From Flavobacterium sp. (GTDB lineage: Bacteria; Bacteroidota; Bacteroidia; Flavobacteriales; Flavobacteriaceae): 64,000 nt of DNA. The notes beneath the pieces are model-generated. The model saw nothing but the letters and a program-made list of their open reading frames with translations. It was not told the DNA's origin and did no database searches. The stretch spans positions 1-64,000 of the forward strand of contig JADKDN010000006.1 of NCBI GenBank assembly GCA_016718345.1, written 5' to 3'. Shown here piece after piece: positions 1-6,900 of the stretch; position 1 is the stretch's first letter; the number at the start of each line of letters is the position of its first letter. A program made the position numbers and the translations under genes.

Positions 1-31
1 CAACTGACGAGAAGCGGCGGAACGTTATGCC
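1..31 (+). repeat. Right half of an attC-like cassette boundary
   Basis: The window opens inside a boundary element. The core GTTATGC lies at 24-30. The preceding bases, read in reverse complement, resemble the start of the repeat at 30946 (GGCATAAC, then GCGGTTTCTC, then CAATTG). The same core recurs at 30473-30479 and, once the IS is removed, at 31068/32788. The left half lies outside the window. Calling it attC-like is inference from core symmetry and repetition; no integrase is visible. Confidence 0.45.
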
Positions 32-99
32 TCATTGTGGGACTACAGTATCCGAACAAAATTTCGTAACTTGCGAACAAATTATTTATCAAAAAACGA

Positions 100-735
100 A
101 TGAACGAATTAATACAAAATATAAAGAATTTAGCCGAAGTTTATTCAACAAACTTGAAAGGAAAAATTGAAGCAAGAACAGAAGAAATGAAAGCTGATGA
201 CAATTCTCATTATCTCATTTATCGTGTTTTGGGCATTTCCTTACAAGAAGGACAACTTATTGACCAATATCAAAACACAGGACGATTTCTTTATAAGTAT
301 GCAGGTTCATTTCTTGAAGAAGCAGCAACTTTATGCTTAAATTATAAATTTCCTGATGGAATAAAAACCAAAGTAGAAAACACGATTGGGCAACGACCAA
401 AAACATTTGAAATTGACTTTCTAAATGCCAATGACGCAATTGAAGTTAAATGGAGAGACGCTACTACTGATGGAGACCATATTACAAAAGAACATACGAG
501 AGTTCAAGTAATACGAAATCACGGATTTAAACCTATTAGAGTTATGTTCTATTACCCACAAAGAGAACAGGCAATTAGAATTCAGCAAACTCTAAAAACA
601 CTTTATGCAGGTGTGGAAGGTGAATATTATGGCGGTGATGAAGCTTGGGAATACTTGAAAGCTTATTCAGGAGTTGACCTAAAAGCTATTTTGACTCAAA
701 TTGCTAACGAAAGGACACCCGAAAATGGAAACTAA
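100..735 (+). CDS. ApaLI-like type II restriction endonuclease
   Basis: This 211-residue protein resembles the RE_ApaLI family of type II endonucleases, whose prototype cuts GTGCAC. A PD-(D/E)XK-type core is visible as EID at residues 104-106 followed by EVK at 115-117. A conserved stretch follows (RDATTDGDHITKEHTR, about 119-134), then a C-terminal part rich in Tyr and Arg. The gene overlaps the next ORF, a DNA methyltransferase, by 11 bp in another frame, which is the usual tight restriction-modification pairing. The pair sits between two attC-like boundaries (1-31 and 1916-2048), suggesting it moves as one cassette. Family assignment is from remembered motifs. Recognition of the ApaLI site is inferred, not shown. 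Confidence 0.72.
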   Translation: MNELIQNIKNLAEVYSTNLKGKIEARTEEMKADDNSHYLIYRVLGISLQEGQLIDQYQNTGRFLYKYAGSFLEEAATLCLNYKFPDGIKTKVENTIGQRPKTFEIDFLNANDAIEVKWRDATTDGDHITKEHTRVQVIRNHGFKPIRVMFYYPQREQAIRIQQTLKTLYAGVEGEYYGGDEAWEYLKAYSGVDLKAILTQIANERTPENGN

Positions 736-1969
736 TAAAATCTATCACGGAAATTGTGTTGAAAAACTCAAAGAAATTGAAGCCAACAAAGTTGACTTGA
801 TTTACTTTGACCCACCTTTTTTTACCCAACGCAAACACAGTCTTACGAATAAAGACAATTCTAAAACGTATGAATTTGACGACAAATACAATTCTATTCA
901 AGAGTATTTAGAACTTGTTGAAAATGTTTTACTAGAATCAAAAAGAGTATTAAAGAATACAGGAAGTGTATTTCTTCATTGCGACAAAACGGCATCGCAC
1001 AATATTAGAGTTGTGATGGACAAGGTTTTTGGACGTGATAATTTCCAAAGTGAAATTATTTGGTCTTATAAAAGATGGTCGAATGCTAAAAAAGGATTGT
1101 TAAATGTTCATCAAGTAATTTTCTTTTATTCTAAAACACAAGATTTTAAATTCAATACACTTTATACCGGTTATTCAGCAACTACAAATCTTGACCAAAT
1201 ATTACAAGACAGAGAGCGTAATGAAAACGGAAAATCTGTTTATAAAAAAGACGAAAACGGAAATGTGGTTTTAGGTAAAGAGAAAAAAGGTGTTCCTCTT
1301 TCTGACGTTTGGGAAATTCCATACTTAAATCCAAAAGCAAAAGAAAGAACAGGATACCCAACTCAAAAACCAGTTTTACTACTCAATCAAATTTTAAATA
1401 TCGTTACAGACGAAGGCGACTTGGTTGTTGACCCTTTTTGTGGCAGTGGAACAACTTGTGTTTCAGCAAAATCATTAAAGAGACAATTTATTGGAATTGA
1501 CATTTCAAAGGATGCGGTTGAACTTGCAAATTCACGATTAGAAGAAATGGTAATTTCAGAATCCAATCTTTTAAACAAAGGAACAAACGAATATCAAGAG
1601 AAAACAGAAAAAGAACTAGCTATATTACAAAACATAAATGCTTTTCCTGTTCAAAGAAATAGTGGAATTGACGGATTTTTAAAAGACCATTTTGAAGGTA
1701 TGCCAGTTCCAGTAAAAATTCAAGGAGAATATGAAACAATAGAAGATGCAATTGAAAAACTAGAAAAGGCATCTTATGGTAAGGACTATAAAATGAAAAT
1801 CTTAATCCAAACAAGAGAAACAGGAATAAGCCGACTTTTTGGTTTTGAATCGGACGTGACAATAATGAAATCACTTGAATTGCAGACGAAAGACCTGCTG
1901 AAAAAGAACAACGAAGGCATAACATCGGTTTTGCAAAATGGCGGGTTTCGTGCTTCTATGACAGTTTAG
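725..1969 (+). CDS. Site-specific DNA methyltransferase (cognate of the ApaLI-like enzyme)
   Basis: An amino-methyltransferase (N4-cytosine or N6-adenine) of the beta arrangement. The catalytic DPPF motif is at residues 29-32, and the SAM-binding DPFCGSGTT motif comes later, near residue 236. The ATG at 725 is preferred over the upstream TTG at 701 because DPPF then sits at the usual distance from the start. The product would be about 414 residues. The C-terminal third carries an RNSGIDGFL segment, probably a target-recognition region. The last 15 or so codons, after position 1916, are read out of the attC-like element, so the natural tail is cassette-boundary sequence. It protects host DNA from the upstream nuclease. 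Confidence 0.85.
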   Translation: METNKIYHGNCVEKLKEIEANKVDLIYFDPPFFTQRKHSLTNKDNSKTYEFDDKYNSIQEYLELVENVLLESKRVLKNTGSVFLHCDKTASHNIRVVMDKVFGRDNFQSEIIWSYKRWSNAKKGLLNVHQVIFFYSKTQDFKFNTLYTGYSATTNLDQILQDRERNENGKSVYKKDENGNVVLGKEKKGVPLSDVWEIPYLNPKAKERTGYPTQKPVLLLNQILNIVTDEGDLVVDPFCGSGTTCVSAKSLKRQFIGIDISKDAVELANSRLEEMVISESNLLNKGTNEYQEKTEKELAILQNINAFPVQRNSGIDGFLKDHFEGMPVPVKIQGEYETIEDAIEKLEKASYGKDYKMKILIQTRETGISRLFGFESDVTIMKSLELQTKDLLKKNNEGITSVLQNGGFRASMTV

Positions 1970-2048
1970 TGCAAGGTTCAAGTTCAGTTTTTCAATTGAA
2001 CATTTGTGCTAAAAATCCGCCACTTCGCAAAGCCGAGAACCGTTGGGC
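1916..2048 (+). repeat. attC-like recombination site (imperfect palindrome)
   Basis: The left arm begins GGCATAAC (1916-1923), followed by 1924-1948. The right arm is 2013-2048 and ends in GTTGGGC (2042-2048). Reverse-complemented, the right arm matches the left in about 20 of 24 central positions (TCGGYTTTGCRAARTGGCGG). The right core fits the integron R' consensus GTTRRRY. The left core deviates from RYYYAAC at one position. The total of about 133 bp is within the known attC range. It overlaps the methyltransferase 3' end, as attC sites often do with cassette ORFs. Confidence 0.6.
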
Positions 2049-2146
2049 AAAAGGCGCACAGCACCTTTGCCCAATAGGCGCGCCCTTCGCCCAACTCCAC
2101 GCTTGGAGCAAGCTCGCAAGCCTGACGCCAAGCGCGCGCCTATTGG
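2043..2146. repeat. GC-rich double hairpin
   Basis: Two adjoining stem-loops of strikingly high GC lie in an AT-rich region. The first pairs 2043-2054 (TTGGGCAAAAGG) with 2064-2074. The second pairs CCAATAGGCGCGC at 2071-2083 with its perfect complement at 2134-2146, a 13-bp stem with a 50-base structured loop. It directly follows the attC-like core GTTGGGC. Function is unknown. It may be part of a larger mobile boundary, or a second cassette without a clear ORF. Confidence 0.6.
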
Positions 2147-2202
2147 CGGTCAGCTTGAAGAACCGAAACGAAAGCGAGAATAATAACAGTTAAAAAATAA
2201 AT

Positions 2203-2421
2203 ATGAAAGAATCTAAATTTTACGACGTACAGACAACTAACGGACACAAAACCATCAATATCAATAATGTTGCGCTTATAGAGAGTTCCGGAATTGGAAC
2301 TAAAATAACAATGGACGTAAAAGATGAAAATGGAAATCATATTAGTTTTAATACTATTCTGCCTTGGTCTACAATAGCTTCGGAAATTAGTGATTTGGAC
2401 GTGCTTCAAAAGCAACTATAG
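2203..2421 (+). CDS. Small hypothetical protein (cassette ORF)
   Basis: A 72-residue soluble protein starting at an ATG preceded by an A-rich leader. It has no signal peptide or membrane segment, and alternating polar and hydrophobic residues suggest a small beta-rich fold. I do not recognise the family. It lies between the GC-rich hairpins at 2043-2146 and the inverted-repeat element at 2899-3026, so it fits the pattern of one small unknown gene per boundary unit. Its last 35 bases overlap a possible small ORF on the opposite strand. Confidence 0.5.
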   Translation: MKESKFYDVQTTNGHKTININNVALIESSGIGTKITMDVKDENGNHISFNTILPWSTIASEISDLDVLQKQL

Positions 2422-2560
2422 ATTGTCTGTTTAAGTTTTGCGTAATAAAATGAATAATATATTTAGCATCTGTAATTGACAAACCGTTTAAAAACTTGGC
2501 GAATTCTAATGCTTTACTTTGAAGTTTTTCTGAACTCGTATTTTCTGAATTTTCTAACAT
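2387..2560 (-). CDS. Possible 57-residue protein, convergent with the preceding ORF
   Basis: An ATG at 2560 on the minus strand opens a 57-codon frame that ends at 2387, inside the 3' end of the plus-strand gene at 2203-2421. The translation begins MLENSENTSSEKLQ and continues with an amphipathic helix pattern (ALEFAKFLNGLSITDAKYII). That composition looks coding rather than random. No homologue is recognised. A convergent 35-bp overlap is unusual but seen in cassette arrays. Confidence 0.35.
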   Translation of the reverse strand: MLENSENTSSEKLQSKALEFAKFLNGLSITDAKYIIHFITQNLNRQSIVAFEARPNH

Positions 2561-2590
2561 AACTTAATTTTTTAATTTTAATTCGCTTTG

Positions 2591-2872
2591 ATGTGGCGGA
2601 ATCATAAACCACTATATATGAATGAAATAAGTCAACTTATTAAAATATCAAAATTTTTACAACGTTTAGCTTACTTTCTATTTGTATTTATTTGGGGAGA
2701 AGTTATTTTTTACTTCACAAATTATTCTTCACCAGGTCAATTATTTTACAATGAGTATGGGGCAAACGGTATTTCACTTTATCTAGGAAGCTTTTTAATT
2801 TTAAGTATTATACTTTCAGTACAATCAAAAAGAATAAATGACATCGCTAATCGCATAAAGAAAACTGAATAA
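2591..2872 (+). CDS. Small two-helix membrane protein (cassette ORF)
   Basis: The protein is 93 residues from the ATG at 2591, or 83 from the ATG at 2621 (MNEISQLIKISKF), which I think the likelier start. Two hydrophobic segments stand out, one rich in Phe around LAYFLFVFIWGEVIFYF and one around GSFLILSIILSV. A charged C-terminal tail (KRINDIANRIKKTE) follows. The family is not recognised. It directly precedes the inverted-repeat element at 2899-3026. Confidence 0.5.
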   Translation: MWRNHKPLYMNEISQLIKISKFLQRLAYFLFVFIWGEVIFYFTNYSSPGQLFYNEYGANGISLYLGSFLILSIILSVQSKRINDIANRIKKTE

Positions 2873-2898
2873 AAAAGAAAAGCCGAACCGCCAACACA

Positions 2899-3026
2899 CG
2901 CTACAACGGATTTGGGCAATTGGCTTAATGGAAATATGGTTTTGTATTTGGATGATTTGGCAAATCCGAAGATAAGGCTTAATTTAGTCCCAAACCCGCT
3001 GTAGCGCGAGAACGAACGTTATAGGC
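2899..3026. repeat. Inverted-repeat boundary element ending in GTTATAGGC
   Basis: The outer arms are 2899-2916 (CGCTACAACGGATTTGGG) and 2989-3006, matching in 16 of 18 positions as inverted repeats. A second short palindrome built on GGATTTGG/CAAATCC lies inside. The right end continues to GTTATAGGC at 3018-3026, a variant of the GTTATGCC core seen elsewhere. The next ORF starts at 3044, a cassette-like arrangement. A degraded copy of the right half lies at 3464-3535. Confidence 0.6.
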
Positions 3027-3043
3027 AATTTAACATCAAAAGT

Positions 3044-3463
3044 ATGGGTAAATATCTACAGAATATAGAAATTCGTAATCATCATTCTGTAACTAAAAAT
3101 GGAGAATTAGAAAATGCGAGAATTCTATCAAAAGATTTTCAAGTAATTGAATCTTATTTTAATAAACGATTACCAAAAAAAATACAAATTGGTAATAATA
3201 TTTGGCGTTTCATCATTTGGTTTACCCCAATCGAAAGTTTGGATAAAAAAACTAAAATTGGAGGTTTCTGTCAAGATTATTATGCCTTTGTTGATTACAA
3301 AAATACTTTGCAATTAACCGATGAAGAAAGAATAAAATATCTATTAGATATATTTATAGTTGGAATTGAAAGATGTTGTGAAGTAAATAATTATCCTAAA
3401 GAGGTTTTCCAAGAAATATTTTCCGAAATGAAACAGGCAATTGAAAATAAAACTTTTGGATGA
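3044..3463 (+). CDS. Hypothetical protein (cassette ORF)
   Basis: A 139-residue soluble protein with no signal peptide. It contains a central segment with NNIWRFIIWFTPIES and GGFCQDYYAFVDYKNTLQL, and a helical C terminus with an RCCEVNNYPKEVFQEIF stretch. I do not recognise the family. It lies between the boundary core GTTATAGGC at 3018-3026 and a degenerate copy of the same element at 3464-3535, so it behaves as a single-gene cassette. Confidence 0.55.
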   Translation: MGKYLQNIEIRNHHSVTKNGELENARILSKDFQVIESYFNKRLPKKIQIGNNIWRFIIWFTPIESLDKKTKIGGFCQDYYAFVDYKNTLQLTDEERIKYLLDIFIVGIERCCEVNNYPKEVFQEIFSEMKQAIENKTFG

Positions 3464-3535
3464 TTTGCTTCGCCTATTCGCTATCGCTCGAGTGGCAAAT
3501 CTGAAGAATGAGATTAATTTAGTCCAAAACTAGCT
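3464..3535. repeat. Degenerate copy of the 2899-3026 element
   Basis: Shares GGCAAATC, GAAG, then TTAATTTAGTCC and CAAAA in the same order as the right half of the 2899-3026 element. The outer arms are not preserved and no GTTATGC-type core follows. It is interpreted as a decayed boundary. The rest of the gap to 3705 shows nothing further I can support. Confidence 0.4.
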
Positions 3536-3705
3536 GATTAACAGAACATTAATCACACGTTTAACGAGACAGCATAAATTCAACAACTTATATTTTTTAA
3601 ATTTGTTGCATATGAGAATAAAACGTATTAGCATGATAAATATCTGTTCAGTGGGCAGTACCAAGTCAAGTTAAATTTATTTACCTAATTAATTTCATAA
3701 CCATC

Positions 3706-4248
3706 ATGACAAACAACTCAATCATAAAAGAACGCCAACAACCCTTAATGGCAAGTTACATAGAAAATCCAAAAGCAGCCTGGATAACTGACATGGCTAT
3801 TATTGAGGGAAAGAATCTAGACGATCCACTTCATACATCTGTCGCAATTAATGAGGAACTTAAAGTAGATTTCCCAATAGGAGTACATAGAGCCGTTGGA
3901 GGCAATCACGACTTTCCCAATTCTGGCGATGTACTCTGCGCCGCACTTGCTTCTTGTTTTGACACTGCCCTTAGAATGATTGCTAACCGTTTACAAATTA
4001 CCTTGATTAAAACAAAAGTTATAGCAACAGCAAATGTAGATGTTCGCGGCACGCTAATGGTTGATAAAGAAGTACCTGTAGGATTTCAAAGCATGGGTCT
4101 GGAAGTAGAAATAACCGTACATAATTCAGTCCCAATAGAATTAGCAAATATGTTGATAAAAGCGACAGAACGAAGTTGTATAGTATTACAAACTTTGATA
4201 CGCGGCACACCTGTAAATGTTAATGCGAGTATTATTAAAACTGATTAA
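3706..4248 (+). CDS. OsmC family protein
   Basis: A 180-residue protein of the OsmC/Ohr superfamily, small enzymes that reduce organic hydroperoxides through a pair of cysteines. The conserved PNSGDVLCAALASCFDTALR region (around residues 75-94) holds the first peroxidatic Cys cluster. The second Cys is in ATERSCIVLQTL. N-terminal residues 1-25 extend beyond the compact fold. It stands alone on the plus strand between the degenerate boundary at 3464 and the 73-bp repeat at 4276, so it could be cassette cargo. The substrate cannot be told from sequence. Confidence 0.8.
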   Translation: MTNNSIIKERQQPLMASYIENPKAAWITDMAIIEGKNLDDPLHTSVAINEELKVDFPIGVHRAVGGNHDFPNSGDVLCAALASCFDTALRMIANRLQITLIKTKVIATANVDVRGTLMVDKEVPVGFQSMGLEVEITVHNSVPIELANMLIKATERSCIVLQTLIRGTPVNVNASIIKTD

Positions 4249-4275
4249 AATTATTTTAAAAAACCAGCCGCTAAT

Positions 4276-4348
4276 AGCGGTTTCTCGCAATTGCGAATTT
4301 TGTGGTAAGTTCACGTTCACGTTTCGCAAGAAATAGTATCTTTAACAG
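4276..4348. repeat. 73-bp interspersed repeat, copy A
   Basis: By eye it aligns without gaps to 30954-31026 over 73 bp, about 63 identities. It begins AGCGGTTTCTC, contains CAATTGCGAATTTTG and ends TATCTTTAACAG. At the other copy this sequence is immediately preceded by the attC-like left core GGCATAAC; here the preceding bases are GCCGCTAAT, so the core is degraded. It is a left half of the boundary element that follows cassette genes. Confidence 0.65.
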
Positions 4349-4388
4349 TAATAATCATTCCACATTTTTAGCTAAACATCAAACCCAA

Positions 4389-4622
4389 ATGAAAACAAAA
4401 ACATTCAACAGTATTACTTCCGTAGCAATGACACTAACGCTTACGGCAGCTATGCTTAGTTGTATTGGTATTGCAATTACAGGATTTTATCCAGGAATAG
4501 TGGTGTTATTGGCATTAGTAATTGTCCCTTTTGCTTCTAAATATTATGCTAAAAAAATAACAACAAGCCTAATGCGATTCAAAGTAACTATTATACACCG
4601 CTTACTATTATTAATTTGCTAA
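4389..4622 (+). CDS. Small integral membrane protein
   Basis: A 77-residue protein from the ATG at 4389 (MKTKTFNSITSVAMTL). The ORF can be extended upstream to 4302, but those codons would be read from the 73-bp repeat, so the internal start is preferred. Two hydrophobic segments are visible (AMTLTLTAAMLSCIGIAITGF and GIVVLLALVIVPFA). The C-terminal part (TSLMRFKVTIIHRLLLLIC) reads oddly and could follow an indel. No family is recognised. Confidence 0.4.
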   Translation: MKTKTFNSITSVAMTLTLTAAMLSCIGIAITGFYPGIVVLLALVIVPFASKYYAKKITTSLMRFKVTIIHRLLLLIC

Positions 4623-4717
4623 CTATATTCGTAGTATTATGGATGAAGTTTGTCATCGTGCATGACCGAGTGCTTCAGGACTGTTTTTGAGGCTAGAAAT
4701 AAATTAGTTTAGCCCGT

Positions 4718-4813
4718 TGGGCGTAATTATTAAAAACTATTCTCGATACATTTTTTGTTCCGTTATACTGCACAAAAAATACTAGAACTGACGTTTTTAA
4801 TAATTACACCCAA
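4718..4813. repeat. Long palindromic element, possible bidirectional terminator
   Basis: Arms at 4718-4739 (starting GTTGGGCGTAATTATTAAAAAC) and 4792-4813 are near-perfect inverted repeats. A further pair inside reads ATTTTTTGT and ACAAAAAAT. The element lies just beyond the glmM stop, so on the minus strand it could terminate glmM transcription. The core order (GTTGGGC first, CCCAAC last) is opposite to attC, so it is not a cassette site. Confidence 0.6.
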
Positions 4814-4822
4814 CAAATCAGT

Positions 4823-6213
4823 TTATATCCCTGCCACCGCTTTTATCTCATCGATAATTCTAAATGCTAAGGCATCCGCTTGATTTTGAGTTGGTGCTTC
4901 GGTATAAATTCGGATAATGGGTTCTGTGTTTGATTTTCGTAAATGTACCCATTCGTTGGCAAAATCAATTTTTACACCATCGATGGTCGTGATATCTTCA
5001 TTTTTATACTTCTCAGTCATAGCTACCAAAATGGCATCGACATCAATTTGAGGTGTTAATTCAATTTTGTTTTTGCTCATATAATACTGTGGATAACTGG
5101 CACGCAATTCGGCAACCGTTTTATCTTGATTGGCTAGATAGGTTAAAAATAAGGCTACGCCTACCAAGCTATCGCGTCCGTAATGCAATTCTGGGTAGAT
5201 AATTCCGCCGTTCCCTTCGCCTCCAATGATAGCGTTGGTTTTTTTCATCAATTCCACCACATTCACCTCGCCTACTGCACTCGCTTGGTATTTTCCAAAA
5301 TATTTGTTGGTAATATCACGCAAAGCACGTGATGAACTCATGTTAGATACTGTATTTCCGGGAGTTTTACTCAATACATAATCGGCACAAGCCACAAGAG
5401 TATATTCTTCACCAAACATTTCTCCATCATTGGAAATAAAGGCAAGTCTGTCGACATCTGGATCAACTACAATTCCGAAATCGGCTTTTTCATCGATAAC
5501 CAATTGGCAAATGTCGCCTAGATGTTCTTTCAAAGGCTCTGGATTGTGAGGAAAATGCCCGTTGGGTTCACAGTAGAGTTTTACTACCTCCACTCCCATT
5601 TGCTCCAATAAGTTTGGAATAATAATTCCCCCAGACGAATTTACGGCATCCACCACCACTTTGAACTTTTTGGTTTTGACCAAATCGGCATCAACCAAAG
5701 GCAAGTCCAGCACTTCATCGATATGAATGTCCATATACGAATCATTAACGGTCACTTCGCCAAGACTATCGACATCAACAAAATCAAAGGCTTCGGCTTC
5801 GGCAATTTCAAGAATCTTTTCTCCTTCGGCTCCGCTTAGAAACTCTCCTTTTTCGTTCAATAATTTCAAGGCATTCCATTGTTTGGGATTGTGAGAAGCG
5901 GTGAGGATAATTCCGCCATCGGCTTTTTCTAAAGGAACCGCCACTTCAACCGTAGGCGTAGTAGAGAGTCCTAGATCAATAACATCGATTCCTAAACCCA
6001 ACAAGGTGTTCATGACCAAATTATGAATCATAGGACCTGAAATACGCGCATCACGGCCGATAACGACTTTCAATTTTTCATTGTCATTGAAATTGTTTTT
6101 AGAAATGTTCCATAGGCCGAAGCAAATTTCACCGCATCAACAGGAGTCAAATTGTCCCCCACTTTACCGCCTATTGTTCCTCGAATTCCTGATATTGATT
6201 TTATTAAAGTCAT
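4823..6213 (-). CDS. glmM: Phosphoglucosamine mutase (frame broken near 6090)
   Basis: Converts glucosamine-6-phosphate to glucosamine-1-phosphate for UDP-GlcNAc and cell-wall synthesis. Visible are the phosphoserine loop TASHNPKQWNALK, the metal loop DPDVDR, the sugar loop GEGNGG and the C-terminal phosphate site RKSNTEPIIRIY. The N terminus (MTLIKSISGIRGTIGGKVGD) starts at the ATG at 6213. It joins the rest if a five-A run near 6090 is read as six, giving about 463 residues, normal for the family. The missing base is therefore most likely a sequencing error. Bacteroidota homologues may also act on other hexose phosphates; the GlmM reading is the safer one. Confidence 0.85.
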
Positions 6214-6316
6214 GGTAATTATTTTAAATATTGAATTATAAATTTTAACTTGCTGACAAATATAATAATTGAAGCATTAAAAAGTCTTTTGAAATTTAAA
6301 ATTGTTATGTAGACCA

Positions 6317-6900
6317 ATGAACTTTCTAGCACATATCTATCTTTCGGGAGACAATGATTTGATTAAAATTGGCAATTTTATGGCCGATGGTATTCGTGGG
6401 AAACACTTTGAACGTTTTCCGCCTGACGTTCAGAAAGGTATTGTTTTGCATCGCGCTATTGATACCTTCACCGATGCTCACCCTATTTTTAAAGAAAGTA
6501 CCAAACGATTACACGGCAAGTTTCATCACTATTCGGGGGTGATTGTAGATGTTTTTTACGACCATTTCTTGGCTAAAAATTGGAAAAATATTCCGATGAA
6601 GAACTAGTCGCTTTTTCAGAAAAATTTTATCAATCTTTACGAGACAATCCTGAAATCTTAACTGATAAAACCAAAGGAATGATGCCTTACATGATTCAAT
6701 ACAATTGGTTGGTGAGTTACCAAACGGTAGAGGGAATTGAACGTATTTTGACCCAAATGGACAATCGAATAAAGAATAATTCCAATATGCGTTTTTCAAT
6801 AGACGATTTGAAATTGTTTTATGCTGAATTTGAAGAAGAATTCACTTTGTTTTTTGAGGAATTACGACTCTTTTCATCACAAAAATTACTCACATTATGA
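6317..6900 (+). CDS. acpH: Acyl carrier protein phosphodiesterase (frame broken near 6590)
   Basis: A member of the DUF479/AcpH family, which removes the 4'-phosphopantetheine group from holo-ACP. The N-terminal half carries MNFLAHIYLSGDN and GNFMADGIRGK, then HRAIDTFTDAHP. It also has HHYSGVIVDVFYDHFLA, with the family's metal-binding His and Asp residues. The C-terminal half (YSDEELVAFSEKFYQ onward) follows in a second frame. Restoring one A in the run before TATTCC joins the halves into about 194 residues. The start is the ATG at 6317; the TTG at 6302 has no support. The stop overlaps the ggt start in an ATGA, suggesting translational coupling. Confidence 0.85.

Noticed and set aside
1969..2193. 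74-codon plus-strand ORF after the methyltransferase
   Set aside because: It runs through the attC-like arms and GC-rich hairpins; its composition reflects those repeats.
4718..4813. Possible attC site (contains GTTGGGC and CCCAAC)
   Set aside because: The cores are in the opposite order and orientation to attC; it fits a terminator or REP-like palindrome better.
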